Below are positions 29,498 through 39,395 of a stretch of 64,000 nucleotides of DNA, piece by piece; position 1 is the stretch's first letter, and each line of letters begins with the position of its first letter. The translations under genes were made by a program, and so were the position numbers. The notes below the pieces were generated by a model. It was given only the letters and a program-made list of their open reading frames with translations, was not told the DNA's origin and ran no database searches. The stretch comes from Cryobacterium mannosilyticum. Lineage in GTDB: Bacteria > Actinomycetota > Actinomycetes > Actinomycetales > Microbacteriaceae. The DNA lies in contig NZ_SOFM01000029.1 of NCBI RefSeq assembly GCF_004402705.1, positions 22,941 to 86,940 on the forward strand. Reading direction: 5' to 3'.

Positions 29498-29692
29498 TGT
29501 GTGGGTATCCCGGACCTATGGCATTGTCTGTGTTGTGAGCGGAACTCAACTTCCCGTCGGCACTTACCCTCCTTCGGTTTCCGCGAACACCTGCTGGATC
29601 GGCATCCACTTCGCCTAGCTACCCCGACGGAGTCCAGCAACGGCGGTCGTTACCCGAACGGCCACAGCCACCCGGGATGCCTGGGAGTACGT

Positions 29693-32600
29693 GTGTCGAC
29701 CTTGAAAAGTGGATTCTTCCACGAAACGCTGGCGCCCCGAACGCCGGTGAAACGACTGACATCTTTCACCGCGAGTGCATTCCTGATGGCTGTGGTGCTC
29801 GTCGCCGTCGTCTTCACGGGTTCCGCCCCGGCGACGGCCGCAACCGGATGCGGCGTCGCCGCCAATCCGATCGTCTGCGAGAACGCGCTCCCGGGGACCA
29901 GCCCCACCGTCTGGGACATCAACGATTCGGGCGATGCCACGATCCAGGGATTCTCAACCGACATCAGCGTCAACGTCGGCACGACGGTCGGTTTCAAGGT
30001 GCTCACCGGTGCGCGGGCCTACACGGTCGACATCTATCGGACCGGCTGGTACCAGGGCCTCGGTGCGCGCAAGGTTGCCAGCGTCACCCCTTCGGCTGCT
30101 CTGCCCCAGACGCAACCGGCGTGCCTGAGCGACGCGTCGACGGGCCTGTACGATTGCGGCAACTGGGCGGTCTCAGCCTCCTGGCCGGTACCGGCTGACG
30201 CCGTCTCCGGAGTCTACTTCGCGTTGCTCACCCGCACCGACACCGGCGGCCAGAGTCACATCACCTTCATCGTGCGCAACGAGGCCAGCCGTTCGGCGGT
30301 GCTCTTCCAGACCTCGGATTCGACCTGGCAGGCCTACAACAACTACGGCGGCTCCAGCCTGTACCAGGGTGGGCCGGTCGGTCGCGCCTACAAGGTGAGC
30401 TACAACCGTCCCTTCACCACCCGTGGTGTCAGCGGTGGCCGGGACTTCTACTTCAGCGGTGAATACCCTCTGGTGCGGTTTCTGGAGAAGAACGGCTACG
30501 ACGTCTCGTACTTCAGCAACGTGGACACGGACCGATTCGGCTCTGCCCTGCTGAACCACAAGGTATTCCTCTCGGTCGGGCACGATGAGTACTGGTCCGG
30601 TGCTCAGCGGGCCAACATCGAGGCCGCGCGAGATGCGGGGGTGAACCTGCAGTTCCTCTCCGGCAACGAGGCCTATTGGCGCACGCGCTTTGAGCCCTCG
30701 GTTGCGGGCGCCACGCCGTACCGCACGCTCGTCACCTACAAGGAGACCAAGGACAGCGCCAAGATCGACCCGTCGCCTCAATGGACGGGAACCTGGCGGG
30801 ACCCTCGCTTCGCGTCGCAGGCGAACGGGGCCGGCCTGCCCGAAAACGCGGTGTCCGGCACGCTGTACCAGTCGAACTTCTCCGACCTTCCGGTGACGGT
30901 GTCGGCGGCAGAGGGCAAGAATCGACTGTGGCGGAACACCAGTCTGACCAGTCTCGCCCCTGGGACGACCGCGGCGCTCGCCCCGCACACCATCGGCTAC
31001 GAATCCAACGAAGACCTCGACAACGGATTCCGGCCCGCCGGCCAGATCCGGCTGTCGACCACCACCGGTGCCGTACCCGAATATTTGCAGGACTTCGGTA
31101 ACACCGTCGCCGCAGGAACGACCACGCACCACCTGACGATGTACCGCGCGGCCAGCGGTGCACTCGTGTTCTCGGCCGGGAGCATCCAGTGGTCCTGGGG
31201 CCTCGACCAGACCCACGACGGTGCAGGCGCGGCCGCGGATCTGCGGATGCAACAGGCACAGGTCAACCTCCTCGCGGACATGGGCGCCCAGCCCGCCACG
31301 CTCTCCAACGCACTCATCGCGGCAACCGCAACCACGGACACGACAGCACCCACGGTCACCGTGACCTCGCCGGCGTCGGGATCATCGGTGGCCAACGGGA
31401 CATCCGTCACCCTCAACGGCACGGCCGCCGATGTCGGCGGCGTCGTCGCCGGCGTCGAGGTTTCCACCGACGCAGGTGCCAGTTGGCACCCGGCGACCGG
31501 CACCACCACGTGGTCCTACACCTACCTCCAGCGCGGTGTCGGTGCGCAGAGCATCCGGGTGCGCGCGATTGACGACAGCCTGAACCGACCGGCCACTCCG
31601 ACGCTCGTCGCGATCACGAGTACCGGACCGTACTCCGTCTTCGGAGCCCAGGTTCCCTCCCTGCCGGATTCCGGCGACACGTCGGCCGTCGAGCTGGGGC
31701 TGCGCTTCACGCCGACCCAGAACGGCTACATCACCGGGGTGCGCTTCTACAAGAGCCTGGCGAACACCGGAACCCACACGGGGTCCCTGTGGAGTTCGAC
31801 CGGCGTGCGCCTGGCAACGGTGACGTTCGGGAACGAGAGTGCCTCCGGGTGGCAGAGCGCGACCTTCACGTCCGCGGTGCAGGTGACGACCGGAACCAGC
31901 TATACGGTGTCCTACTCGGCGCCGAAGGGCCGTTATGCGGCAGCGTCGTACTACTGGTCCTACCGCGGAGTCACCAGTGCGCCCCTCGGCGTCGCCGGCG
32001 GCTTCGGCGCCGCGCCCGCGGGCGTGTACAGCACGAACGGGTCATTCCCCGTCGACAGTTACCGGCAGGGCAATTACTTCGTCGATGCCATCTTCGACGC
32101 CACCGACAATTCACCGCTGGTGGCCACCGGACAGTCGCCCTTGCCCGGCTCATCGAGTGTGCCGATGGGCACGACCATCAGCGCCGTGTTGTCCAAGGAG
32201 TCCGACCCGGCTTCGATCAGCTTCAAGCTCGTCGATCAGCTGGGTGCAACCGTGGCCGGCAGCAGCGGCTACACCGCCGCCACCAGAACGGCCACGTTCA
32301 CGCCGTCGACTGCCCTGAACGGATTCGTCACGTATTCCGTCACCCTGACCGCCAAGGACACCGCGGGGCTGTCATTGTCATCCGGCGGAACCTGGACGTT
32401 CACGACCGTGCGACCACCTGCGGCCGACGGACTCTGCCCGTGCAGTATCTTCACCGACGCCACGGTGCCGACCATCCTGCAGGTTTCCGACAACGCGATG
32501 CTGACGTTGGGCGTTCGTTTCTCGAGCACCGCCGCTGGAACCATCTCAGGCGTTCGGTTCTACAAGAGCGCCGGCAACACCGGCACCCACATCGGGACGC

Positions 32601-34183
32601 TTTGGACGTCCACGGGCACCCAGCTGGCTACGGCCACGTTCACCGGCGAGAGTACCTCCGGCTGGCAGACCGTGAACTTCGGCACCCCGGTGACGATCAC
32701 CCCGAACACCGAGTACATCGCGTCCTACCGTGCACCCCTCGGAACGTATTCGGCATCGCCGGGGGTCTTCAGCGGGTCGGGCATCACCAAGAGCCCGCTC
32801 GTCGCCGGCCCCAACGCCGGTTCGTACGTCTACGCGGATGCCTTCCCATCCTCGCGGTCATCGACCAGCTACCTCGTCGACGTCATCTTCAATCGTGCCC
32901 CCGACCCGATCACTGTCGTCAGCCTGACTCCCGCGAACGGTGCGACGGGCGTCGCCCCCGCGTCTGCCATCGCCGCCCGACTGTCCACGGCCGTCAAGAC
33001 CGGGTTCTCTCTGACCGCGAACAGAGCGGGCACGCCCATCGCCGGGTCGACCGCGCTATCCGGCGACGGCATGACGATCACCCTCACGCCGGCGCAGCCC
33101 CTGCCCGACGGTGCCACCGTGAACGTGAGCCTGAGCAACGTGACCTCGACCCAGGGGATCGCGCTCGCCACTCAGACCTGGTCGTTCACCGTTGCTGCGG
33201 CCGGTGGGCAAGCGACCACATACAGTCTGTTCGGCAGTGATGTCCCCACCTCTCTCTCGGCCTCCGGCGACACCTCCGCGGTGGAACTGGGTGTCTCCAT
33301 CACTCCGTCACAGGACGGCACAGTGTCCGCGATCCGGTTCTTCAAGGGGGCCGGCAACGACGGCACTCACACCGGGTCCATCTGGTCCTCGGCGGGCGTG
33401 CGACTGGCGTCGGTGACCTTCGCCAATGAAACAGCCAGCGGATGGCAGACCGCGCAGCTCAGCACCCCGCTCGCCCTGTCAGCCGGACAGAGCTACATCG
33501 TGTCCTATCTGGCTCCGCAGGGACGATACTCCTCCACTCCGGCGTACTTCAGCCAGGCCAAGACCAGCGGGCCGCTTACGGCGCCGGTGAGCGGCAATGG
33601 GCGCTACCTGTACGGCGCCGCCGGAGGGTTCCCCACCTATTCCTGGAACGCCACCAACTACTTCGTCGATCTGGTGTTCGCGGTGACCCCGCCGCCCCCG
33701 CCGCCGACACCCGTCCCCGGCGTGTCGATCTTCTCGTCGACGAGCACGCCGACGAACCTTTCCTGGGCAGACCCGGGGTCGGTTCAGCTGGGCGTGCGGT
33801 TCATGGCGTCGACCACCGGAACCATCACCGGCATCCGCTACTACCGAGGTCCGACCGACACGGGCGCCCACCAGGGTGCTCTGTGGTCCCCGACCGGTGC
33901 AGTTCTGGCAACGGGCACCTTCGCCCCGGCGACGGCGAGCGGATGGCAGGACCTCTACTTTGCGACTCCCGTCGCCATCCAGGCCGGCGTCGAGTACCGC
34001 GCAAGCTACTACGCCAACTCGGGTTCCTACGCTATCGACCTGAATGGGCTTGCGGCGTCGGTCGCGAACGGGTCGCTCTCCACCGTCGCGACTGGGGGCG
34101 CCTACAGCTACTCGACCGGCTTCCCGGATCGGGTCGCCAGCCACAACTACTGGGTCGACGTGCACTTCGTCCCCACGCCGTAG
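29693..34183 (+). CDS. Secreted multidomain protein: DMFase-like domain, Ig-like domains, four DUF4082
   Basis: A 1496-residue exported protein. The GTG at 29693 has GGGAG upstream and gives a signal peptide (LMAVVLVAVVFTGSAPATAA). Residues ~180-540 resemble the large-subunit domain of N,N-dimethylformamidase (YNRPFTTRGVSGGRDFYFSG, VGHDEYWSGAQR, LSGNEAYWRTRFE). An Ig-like domain follows (~550-640), then four DUF4082 modules (~647-806, 916-1069, 1176-1332, 1343-1496), each with an SGWQ motif and a closing Y-x-VD-x-x-F strand. The first three are separated by Big_5-like domains and the last by a Pro-rich linker. DUF4082 is probably a surface or glycan-binding beta-sandwich. It starts the polysaccharide region. 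Confidence 0.85.
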   Translation: MSTLKSGFFHETLAPRTPVKRLTSFTASAFLMAVVLVAVVFTGSAPATAATGCGVAANPIVCENALPGTSPTVWDINDSGDATIQGFSTDISVNVGTTVGFKVLTGARAYTVDIYRTGWYQGLGARKVASVTPSAALPQTQPACLSDASTGLYDCGNWAVSASWPVPADAVSGVYFALLTRTDTGGQSHITFIVRNEASRSAVLFQTSDSTWQAYNNYGGSSLYQGGPVGRAYKVSYNRPFTTRGVSGGRDFYFSGEYPLVRFLEKNGYDVSYFSNVDTDRFGSALLNHKVFLSVGHDEYWSGAQRANIEAARDAGVNLQFLSGNEAYWRTRFEPSVAGATPYRTLVTYKETKDSAKIDPSPQWTGTWRDPRFASQANGAGLPENAVSGTLYQSNFSDLPVTVSAAEGKNRLWRNTSLTSLAPGTTAALAPHTIGYESNEDLDNGFRPAGQIRLSTTTGAVPEYLQDFGNTVAAGTTTHHLTMYRAASGALVFSAGSIQWSWGLDQTHDGAGAAADLRMQQAQVNLLADMGAQPATLSNALIAATATTDTTAPTVTVTSPASGSSVANGTSVTLNGTAADVGGVVAGVEVSTDAGASWHPATGTTTWSYTYLQRGVGAQSIRVRAIDDSLNRPATPTLVAITSTGPYSVFGAQVPSLPDSGDTSAVELGLRFTPTQNGYITGVRFYKSLANTGTHTGSLWSSTGVRLATVTFGNESASGWQSATFTSAVQVTTGTSYTVSYSAPKGRYAAASYYWSYRGVTSAPLGVAGGFGAAPAGVYSTNGSFPVDSYRQGNYFVDAIFDATDNSPLVATGQSPLPGSSSVPMGTTISAVLSKESDPASISFKLVDQLGATVAGSSGYTAATRTATFTPSTALNGFVTYSVTLTAKDTAGLSLSSGGTWTFTTVRPPAADGLCPCSIFTDATVPTILQVSDNAMLTLGVRFSSTAAGTISGVRFYKSAGNTGTHIGTLWTSTGTQLATATFTGESTSGWQTVNFGTPVTITPNTEYIASYRAPLGTYSASPGVFSGSGITKSPLVAGPNAGSYVYADAFPSSRSSTSYLVDVIFNRAPDPITVVSLTPANGATGVAPASAIAARLSTAVKTGFSLTANRAGTPIAGSTALSGDGMTITLTPAQPLPDGATVNVSLSNVTSTQGIALATQTWSFTVAAAGGQATTYSLFGSDVPTSLSASGDTSAVELGVSITPSQDGTVSAIRFFKGAGNDGTHTGSIWSSAGVRLASVTFANETASGWQTAQLSTPLALSAGQSYIVSYLAPQGRYSSTPAYFSQAKTSGPLTAPVSGNGRYLYGAAGGFPTYSWNATNYFVDLVFAVTPPPPPPTPVPGVSIFSSTSTPTNLSWADPGSVQLGVRFMASTTGTITGIRYYRGPTDTGAHQGALWSPTGAVLATGTFAPATASGWQDLYFATPVAIQAGVEYRASYYANSGSYAIDLNGLAASVANGSLSTVATGGAYSYSTGFPDRVASHNYWVDVHFVPTP

Positions 34184-34249
34184 CGAACCAGTCAGGCACG
34201 ATCGAGACTCCACAACCACCGGCAGCACACAATCCGATTGGGGGCAAGG

Positions 34250-35311
34250 ATGAATACCAAGCTGAGAATCGCCGTCATCGGAGCGGGGTACTGGGGGCCG
34301 AACTTGGCCCGGAACTTCCGCAACAGCCCGGACTGGGACCTGGTGGCGGTCTGCGATCTCGACCACGATCGAGCCGAGAAACTGGCCGACACGGTCGGCG
34401 GGGTTCGCGCGGTGACTTCACTCAGCGAATTGTTCGCCTCCGAAGACGTCGACGCGGTCGCCATCGCGACTCCGGCGCGCACCCACCACGGCATCACCCG
34501 CGCCGCCCTCAGCGCGGGCAAGCATGTGATGGTCGAGAAGCCACTCGCGGACACCGGTGCTCGTGGGCGTGACATGGTTCGCGCCGCCGCGGAGCGCGGC
34601 CTGGTCCTGATGACAGATCACACCTACTGCTACACGCCGGCCGTCCTGAAGATTCAAGAGCTGATCGCGCAGGGTGCCCTCGGCGACATTCTGTTCATCG
34701 ACTCGGTGCGCATCAACCTCGGCCTCATCCAACCCGATGTCGACGTGTTCTGGGATCTCGCACCCCACGACCTCTCCATCATCGACTTCATCCTGCCCGG
34801 GGGGCTGCGACCGCTCAGCGTCTCGGCCAACGGTGCGGATCCTCTGGGGTCCGGAAAGTCCTGCATCGGCTACCTCGTTCTGCCGCTTCCCAACGGCGCA
34901 ATGGCCCATGTGCACGTCAACTGGCTGAGTCCGACGAAGATCCGCCAGATGATCGTCGGTGGGACCAAACGGACCCTGGTCTGGGACGACCTCAACCCGC
35001 AGCAACGACTCAGCGTCTATGACCGCGGCGTCGACCTGGAACTGCAGGCACTGGACGGCGCCGAGCGTCAGGCCGCGACGATCTCCTATCGGCTTGGCGA
35101 CACCTGGTCGCCCGCGTTGCCAGAGCGTGAGGCTCTCGGGGCAATGGCGACGGAGTTTGCGGAGAGCATCCGAGAGGGGCGTCCACCTCGCACCGACGGC
35201 GAGGCGGGGCTGCGTGTACTGTCCGTCCTGGAAGCGGCAAGTGGGAGTCTGGCGGCCAACGGGGCCGCGATAGCACTGAATGAAGACCGCGTGTCGGTCG
35301 GGGAGTTCTGA
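34250..35311 (+). CDS. Gfo/Idh/MocA-family oxidoreductase (nucleotide-sugar type)
   Basis: A 353-residue NAD-dependent dehydrogenase. Rossmann motif AVIGAGYWGPNLARNF; VEKPLA is the conserved EKP; and NLGLIQPDVDVFWDLAPHDL is the segment seen in sugar-nucleotide members such as WlbA/WbpB, which oxidise C3 of UDP-HexNAcA. It begins a run of seven overlapping or nearly abutting plus-strand genes. The ATG was chosen over a TTG at 34238; GGGG precedes it. WlbA-like activity is inferred; a different 3-keto sugar intermediate is possible. Confidence 0.85.
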   Translation: MNTKLRIAVIGAGYWGPNLARNFRNSPDWDLVAVCDLDHDRAEKLADTVGGVRAVTSLSELFASEDVDAVAIATPARTHHGITRAALSAGKHVMVEKPLADTGARGRDMVRAAAERGLVLMTDHTYCYTPAVLKIQELIAQGALGDILFIDSVRINLGLIQPDVDVFWDLAPHDLSIIDFILPGGLRPLSVSANGADPLGSGKSCIGYLVLPLPNGAMAHVHVNWLSPTKIRQMIVGGTKRTLVWDDLNPQQRLSVYDRGVDLELQALDGAERQAATISYRLGDTWSPALPEREALGAMATEFAESIREGRPPRTDGEAGLRVLSVLEAASGSLAANGAAIALNEDRVSVGEF

Positions 35312-36306
35312 TGACAACACTCAATGGGGCACGGGTCCTGGTGACCGGCGGCGCGGGAACGATCGGATCGACCATCGTCGACCAACTTCTCGATGCCGGC
35401 GTCGCGCACGTGACCGTTCTGGACAATCTCGTCCGGGGGCGGGAGGCGAATCTCGCCGATGCCTTCGAGACCGGACGGGTGCAGCTCGTCAGGGGCGACA
35501 TCCGAGATCGGGAGGTCGTGGGCAGGGTCACCCGGGGGATGGACGTCGTCTTCCATCAGGCAGCGATCAGGATCACCCAATGCGCCGAGGAACCTCGGCT
35601 TGCACTCGAGGTGCTCGTCGACGGGACCTTCAACGTGATCGAGGCCGCCGTGGCGAACAAAGTGGGCAAGTTAGTCGCCGCGTCGAGTGCATCCGTCTAC
35701 GGCCTGGCCGAAACCTTCCCCACCTCCGAACGTCATCACCACCACAACAACGACACTTTCTACGGCGCCGCCAAGTCCTTCAACGAGGGGATGCTTCGCA
35801 GTTTCCGCGCCATGAACGGGCTCGACTACGTTGCCCTGCGCTACTTCAACGTCTACGGACCGCGAATGGATGTGCACGGCTTGTACACCGAGGTGCTCGT
35901 GCGTTGGATGGAACGTATCGCGGACGGGAAGCCGCCGTTGATCTTCGGCGACGGGCTGCAGACCATGGACTTCGTGTACACCACGGACATCGCTCGGGCC
36001 AATCTGCTCGCAGCGACGAGTACCGTCACGGACGGCGTCTACAACGTCGCCAGTGGTACGGAAACGAGCTTGCTCGGCCTGGCCGAGGCGCTCCTGGAAG
36101 CGATGGATTCGGACCTGCCCGTTGAACACGGGCCGGACCGTGCGGTCAACGGCGTCACTCGGCGACTCGCCGACGTGCGGGCGGCACGCCATGACCTCGG
36201 TTTCGACGCGACAGTGTCCCTCGCCGACGGGCTCCGCGAACTCGTCAGGTGGTGGCGACCGCTCCGTGCGGAAATCGCCGCCGGACGCACACTGGTCGCA
36301 TCATGA
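35311..36306 (+). CDS. NAD-dependent sugar epimerase/dehydratase (SDR)
   Basis: A 331-residue extended short-chain dehydrogenase acting on a nucleotide sugar. The cofactor loop VTGGAGTIGS is at the N-terminus, SSASVYG carries the catalytic Ser region, and FYGAAK is the Y-x-x-x-K pair. Galactose-epimerase-like C-terminal residues follow (RYFNVYGPRMDVHG). Its His-rich insertion (ERHHHHNN) precedes the catalytic Tyr. It overlaps the Gfo/Idh gene by 1 nt (TGATG) and the next gene by 4 nt. The exact reaction is not deducible. Confidence 0.88.
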   Translation: MTTLNGARVLVTGGAGTIGSTIVDQLLDAGVAHVTVLDNLVRGREANLADAFETGRVQLVRGDIRDREVVGRVTRGMDVVFHQAAIRITQCAEEPRLALEVLVDGTFNVIEAAVANKVGKLVAASSASVYGLAETFPTSERHHHHNNDTFYGAAKSFNEGMLRSFRAMNGLDYVALRYFNVYGPRMDVHGLYTEVLVRWMERIADGKPPLIFGDGLQTMDFVYTTDIARANLLAATSTVTDGVYNVASGTETSLLGLAEALLEAMDSDLPVEHGPDRAVNGVTRRLADVRAARHDLGFDATVSLADGLRELVRWWRPLRAEIAAGRTLVAS

Positions 36307-37460
36307 GCAGAATAAACGTGATGAAACCATGGCTGGGGGAGGAGGAGATCCTCGCCGTGACCGAGGTGATCGAGTCCGGCTGGGTGGCTCAGGGGCCGCG
36401 CGTCACGCGGTTCGAAGCGGCCTTCGCCGAGGTCATGGCGGCCGACTTCGCGGTGGCCACATCCAGTTGCACCACGGCGCTGCATCTCGCCCTGATCGTC
36501 GCCGGAGTGGAGGCCGACGACGACGTCGTTGTGCCGTCGTTCTCCTTCATCGCCACCGCGAACGCCCCCACCTACCTGGGCGCCCGGCCGGTCTTCGCCG
36601 ATGTGGACCCGGTGACCGGAAACGTCACTGCGGAAACGCTCTCGGCCGCCCTCACCTCCAGGACGAAGGCCGTGATCGTCGTCGACCAGGGCGGGGTGCC
36701 CGTCGACCTCGACCCGATTCGCGAGTTGTGCGACCCCCGCGGGATCGTGGTGATCGAAGACGCCGCCTGCGGTGCCGGATCACGCTACCGTGGCCGGCCG
36801 GTCGGCTCCGGGGCCGTCCTCGCAGCGTGGTCCTTCCACCCGCGCAAGCTGCTCACCACGGGGGAAGGGGGGATGCTGACCACCTCGAACGGTGAGTGGG
36901 CGGCGCGAGCGCGGCGGCTGAGGGAACACTCCATGAGCGTGTCGGCGAGCGATCGACAGGGAAGCGTGCTGGCGCCCGCCGAGGAATACGACGAGATCGG
37001 GTTCAACTACCGGATGACGGACCTGCAGGCGGCCATCGGTCTCGTACAGCTCGGCCGGCTCGCCGAGATCGTGCGACGACGCCGGGAACTGGCCGCCCGG
37101 TACACGGCGGAGTTCGCCGACATCCCTGGTGTGCGCTGTGTGGGCGACCCCGACTGGGGTCAGGGCAACTTTCAGTCGTTCTGGATCGAGGTAGAGCCCG
37201 GCCCGGCCGGCGGGCGTGATGGCGTCCTCGAGGCTTTGGCGGCGGCGGATATCTCCGGTCGGCGCGGGATCATGGCGGCCCACCGCCAGCCCGCCTACCG
37301 GGACCGGTACACAGGAGGACTCGCACTTCCGGTCACGGAACACCTCACGGACAACACCCTCATCCTCCCGCTCTATCACCAGCTGACGATCGCGGACCAG
37401 GACCGGGTGATCGCCGCCGTGCGCGCCGCCGTGCGTTCGCTTGCCCCAAGCACGGTCTGA
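36303..37460 (+). CDS. DegT/DnrJ/EryC1-family PLP aminotransferase (first)
   Basis: A 385-residue sugar aminotransferase. The PLP-phosphate site SSCTTALHLAL, VIEDAACGAGS (Asp contacting the pyridine) and the internal Schiff-base Lys in SFHPRKLLTTGEGG are clear, as is the active-site FNYRMTDLQAAIG. It transfers an amino group to a keto nucleotide sugar, probably the product of the epimerase or oxidoreductase beside it. The His-Pro-Arg-Lys context places it in the perosamine/bacillosamine group rather than the WbpE group of the second paralogue at 39392. Confidence 0.9.
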   Translation: MSRINVMKPWLGEEEILAVTEVIESGWVAQGPRVTRFEAAFAEVMAADFAVATSSCTTALHLALIVAGVEADDDVVVPSFSFIATANAPTYLGARPVFADVDPVTGNVTAETLSAALTSRTKAVIVVDQGGVPVDLDPIRELCDPRGIVVIEDAACGAGSRYRGRPVGSGAVLAAWSFHPRKLLTTGEGGMLTTSNGEWAARARRLREHSMSVSASDRQGSVLAPAEEYDEIGFNYRMTDLQAAIGLVQLGRLAEIVRRRRELAARYTAEFADIPGVRCVGDPDWGQGNFQSFWIEVEPGPAGGRDGVLEALAAADISGRRGIMAAHRQPAYRDRYTGGLALPVTEHLTDNTLILPLYHQLTIADQDRVIAAVRAAVRSLAPSTV

Positions 37461-37461
37461 A

Positions 37462-38145
37462 ATGAAGGACCTTCTGCTGCTGGCGGCGAGCGGTCTGGCG
37501 CGTGAAATATTGGCCGACCTCGGTGACGCGTACCGGCCTGTCGGCATCCTGGACGATGATTCCACCCGCCACGGGGGACGGTTGGCCGGCATCCCCATCC
37601 TCGGCGGGATCGACCGCGCGGCGCTGCACGGAGCGGATCTGCTGGTGTGCGTCGGCTCCGGTCAGGGGCGTCGGAGGCTGGTCGAGCGCCTCGCCGGGCT
37701 GGGGGTCGGTGACGACCGGTATGCCACCTTCGTCTCGTCCGCCGCTCACGTTCCGACCGGCAATCGTGTCGGCGTGGGAAGCATCGTGTTGGCCGGCGTC
37801 GTCCTGACCGCCAACGTCAGCGTAGGGCGCCATGTCGTCGTCATGCCGAATGTCACTCTCACGCACGACAACGTGGTCGACGACTTTGTCACCATCGCCG
37901 CGGGAGTATCCCTCGGGGGGGCCGTCGTGCTCCGCGAGGCAAGCTACATCGGAATGAACGCGTCCGTCCGGCAGGGCGTCGAAGTCGGCCGGGGGGCCAC
38001 GGTCGGTATGGGCGCGGTCGTTCTCCAGAACGTCCCGGCCGGTGAAACCTGGCTCAACGTGCCGGCTCGACCGATATCCCGCCGGCCCACGCCGGACAGC
38101 CCGGTCGATTCGCCCAGGGCTGTCGGATCTGGGGCGTGGTCATGA
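37462..38145 (+). CDS. NeuD/PglD-type hexapeptide acyltransferase
   Basis: A 227-residue sugar N- or O-acetyltransferase. The N-terminal Rossmann-like half (LLLAASGLAREILADL, GILDDDST) is followed by a left-handed beta-helix of hexapeptide repeats (NRVGVGSIVLAGVVLTANV, VGRGATVGMGAVVLQ). PglD-class enzymes acetylate the 4-amino group made by a DegT aminotransferase, and the DegT gene is immediately upstream. A catalytic His is likely the one in LTHDNVV. It starts 1 nt after that gene and overlaps the next by 4 nt. Confidence 0.87.
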   Translation: MKDLLLLAASGLAREILADLGDAYRPVGILDDDSTRHGGRLAGIPILGGIDRAALHGADLLVCVGSGQGRRRLVERLAGLGVGDDRYATFVSSAAHVPTGNRVGVGSIVLAGVVLTANVSVGRHVVVMPNVTLTHDNVVDDFVTIAAGVSLGGAVVLREASYIGMNASVRQGVEVGRGATVGMGAVVLQNVPAGETWLNVPARPISRRPTPDSPVDSPRAVGSGAWS

Positions 38146-39395
38146 GGATAGTGATCTATCCGCATTCGATGGAATTCGGAGGTAGCCAGCGCAACGCGAT
38201 CGACATCGCGACCGCGTTGCGCGAGCGCGGCCATGAGCTGACGGTTTTCTGTCCACCAGGCCCGCTCGTGGAGTTGGTCACCGAGCGCGGACTGCGCTAC
38301 GAGCTTGCGCCGTTGCCTCGGATCCGCCCGTCGTTCGCCGTGATGAAGCGGCTGTGTGCCGTCGTCGAGGCGGCGGACGCCGACGTCGTGCATGGATTCG
38401 AGTGGCCGACGGCTCTGGAAGCCCTCTTCGGGCCCGACCGGAAGCTGGGCGTGCCGGCCGTGTGCACGGTGATGTCGATGTCGGTGGCGCCATTCCTGCC
38501 GAGTTGGCTGCCGCTCACCGTCGGCACGGAGAGCATCCTGCGGACGGAACGCGCCCACCGGGCCGAGGTCATCCTGCTCGAGCCGCCGGTGGATACCGAG
38601 CATGATCGGCCGGTAGACCAGATTGCCGCGAAGCGTCGACTGGGGATCGCCCCCGAGACCCTGGTCGTCTCCCTGGTCACCAGGCTGGCCAAGGAGCTCA
38701 AGCGGGAAGGCATCCTCACTGCCATCGAGGCGGCCGGTGCGCTCGCCCGTGAGTTCCCGGTCACGCTCGTGATCGCCGGGGACGGGCCGATCCGTGCGGA
38801 GGTCGAGGCCGCCGCGCTCCGTGCCAACACGGCAGCGGGAACACAGGCCGTGCTACTCACGGGTACCCTCGTCGATCCGCGCCCGGTCTACGACGCGGCC
38901 GACATTGCGCTTGGGATGGGGGGCTCAGCGCTCAGGTCGATGGCCTTCACGAAACCCCTCATCGTCCAGGGCGAACAGGGATTCTGGCGGGTACTCGAGC
39001 CCGATTCGCTGAGCGGCTTCACCGAGAACGGCTGGTTCGGCATCGGCGCCCCCGGCGAGGAGCGCGATGGTGCCGCGAGGCTCGGCCGGCTGCTCCGCCC
39101 CCTGCTCGAAGACGCAGACCACCGGGATGAACTGGGGTCGTTTTCGCGCGCCACGGTCGAGTCCCGCTACGGGCTCCCGGCCGCAGCCGAACTCCTGGAG
39201 GATTTCTATCTTCGAGCGGTAGCACGCAGCAAGGCCAGTCCCCGTGCGCCATCCCGGCTGTTGGCGCCCTATCTGTCAGTGACCGGCTACGAAATGCGGC
39301 GCAAGGTCAGGCGCCGGCTCGGCGGGGTCGTGAGCGACGACTTCAACTCCCTGGCATCCATTCAGCTTCAATCAGAAAGGAGCGTCTCCCGATGA
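38142..39395 (+). CDS. GT4-like glycosyltransferase
   Basis: A 417-residue GT-B enzyme. MEFGGSQRNAIDIATAL matches the N-terminal loop of GT4 enzymes, VSLVTRLAKELKREGILTAI opens the C-terminal domain, and VIAGDGP is the donor-site strand. The expected E-x7-E motif is not clear: the corresponding region reads ALGMGGSALRSMAFTKPLIV, without the first Glu, so activity may be altered or the family divergent. The ATG at 38142 overlaps the acyltransferase stop (ATGA); an in-frame GTG is 6 nt upstream. It overlaps the next gene by 4 nt. Confidence 0.8.
   Translation: MRIVIYPHSMEFGGSQRNAIDIATALRERGHELTVFCPPGPLVELVTERGLRYELAPLPRIRPSFAVMKRLCAVVEAADADVVHGFEWPTALEALFGPDRKLGVPAVCTVMSMSVAPFLPSWLPLTVGTESILRTERAHRAEVILLEPPVDTEHDRPVDQIAAKRRLGIAPETLVVSLVTRLAKELKREGILTAIEAAGALAREFPVTLVIAGDGPIRAEVEAAALRANTAAGTQAVLLTGTLVDPRPVYDAADIALGMGGSALRSMAFTKPLIVQGEQGFWRVLEPDSLSGFTENGWFGIGAPGEERDGAARLGRLLRPLLEDADHRDELGSFSRATVESRYGLPAAAELLEDFYLRAVARSKASPRAPSRLLAPYLSVTGYEMRRKVRRRLGGVVSDDFNSLASIQLQSERSVSR

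Noticed and set aside
29498..29692. Riboswitch in the leader of the DUF4082 giant gene
   Set aside because: I looked for c-di-GMP and c-di-AMP aptamer hallmarks because of the polysaccharide context; the conserved GNRA/receptor and ydaO core sequences are not there.
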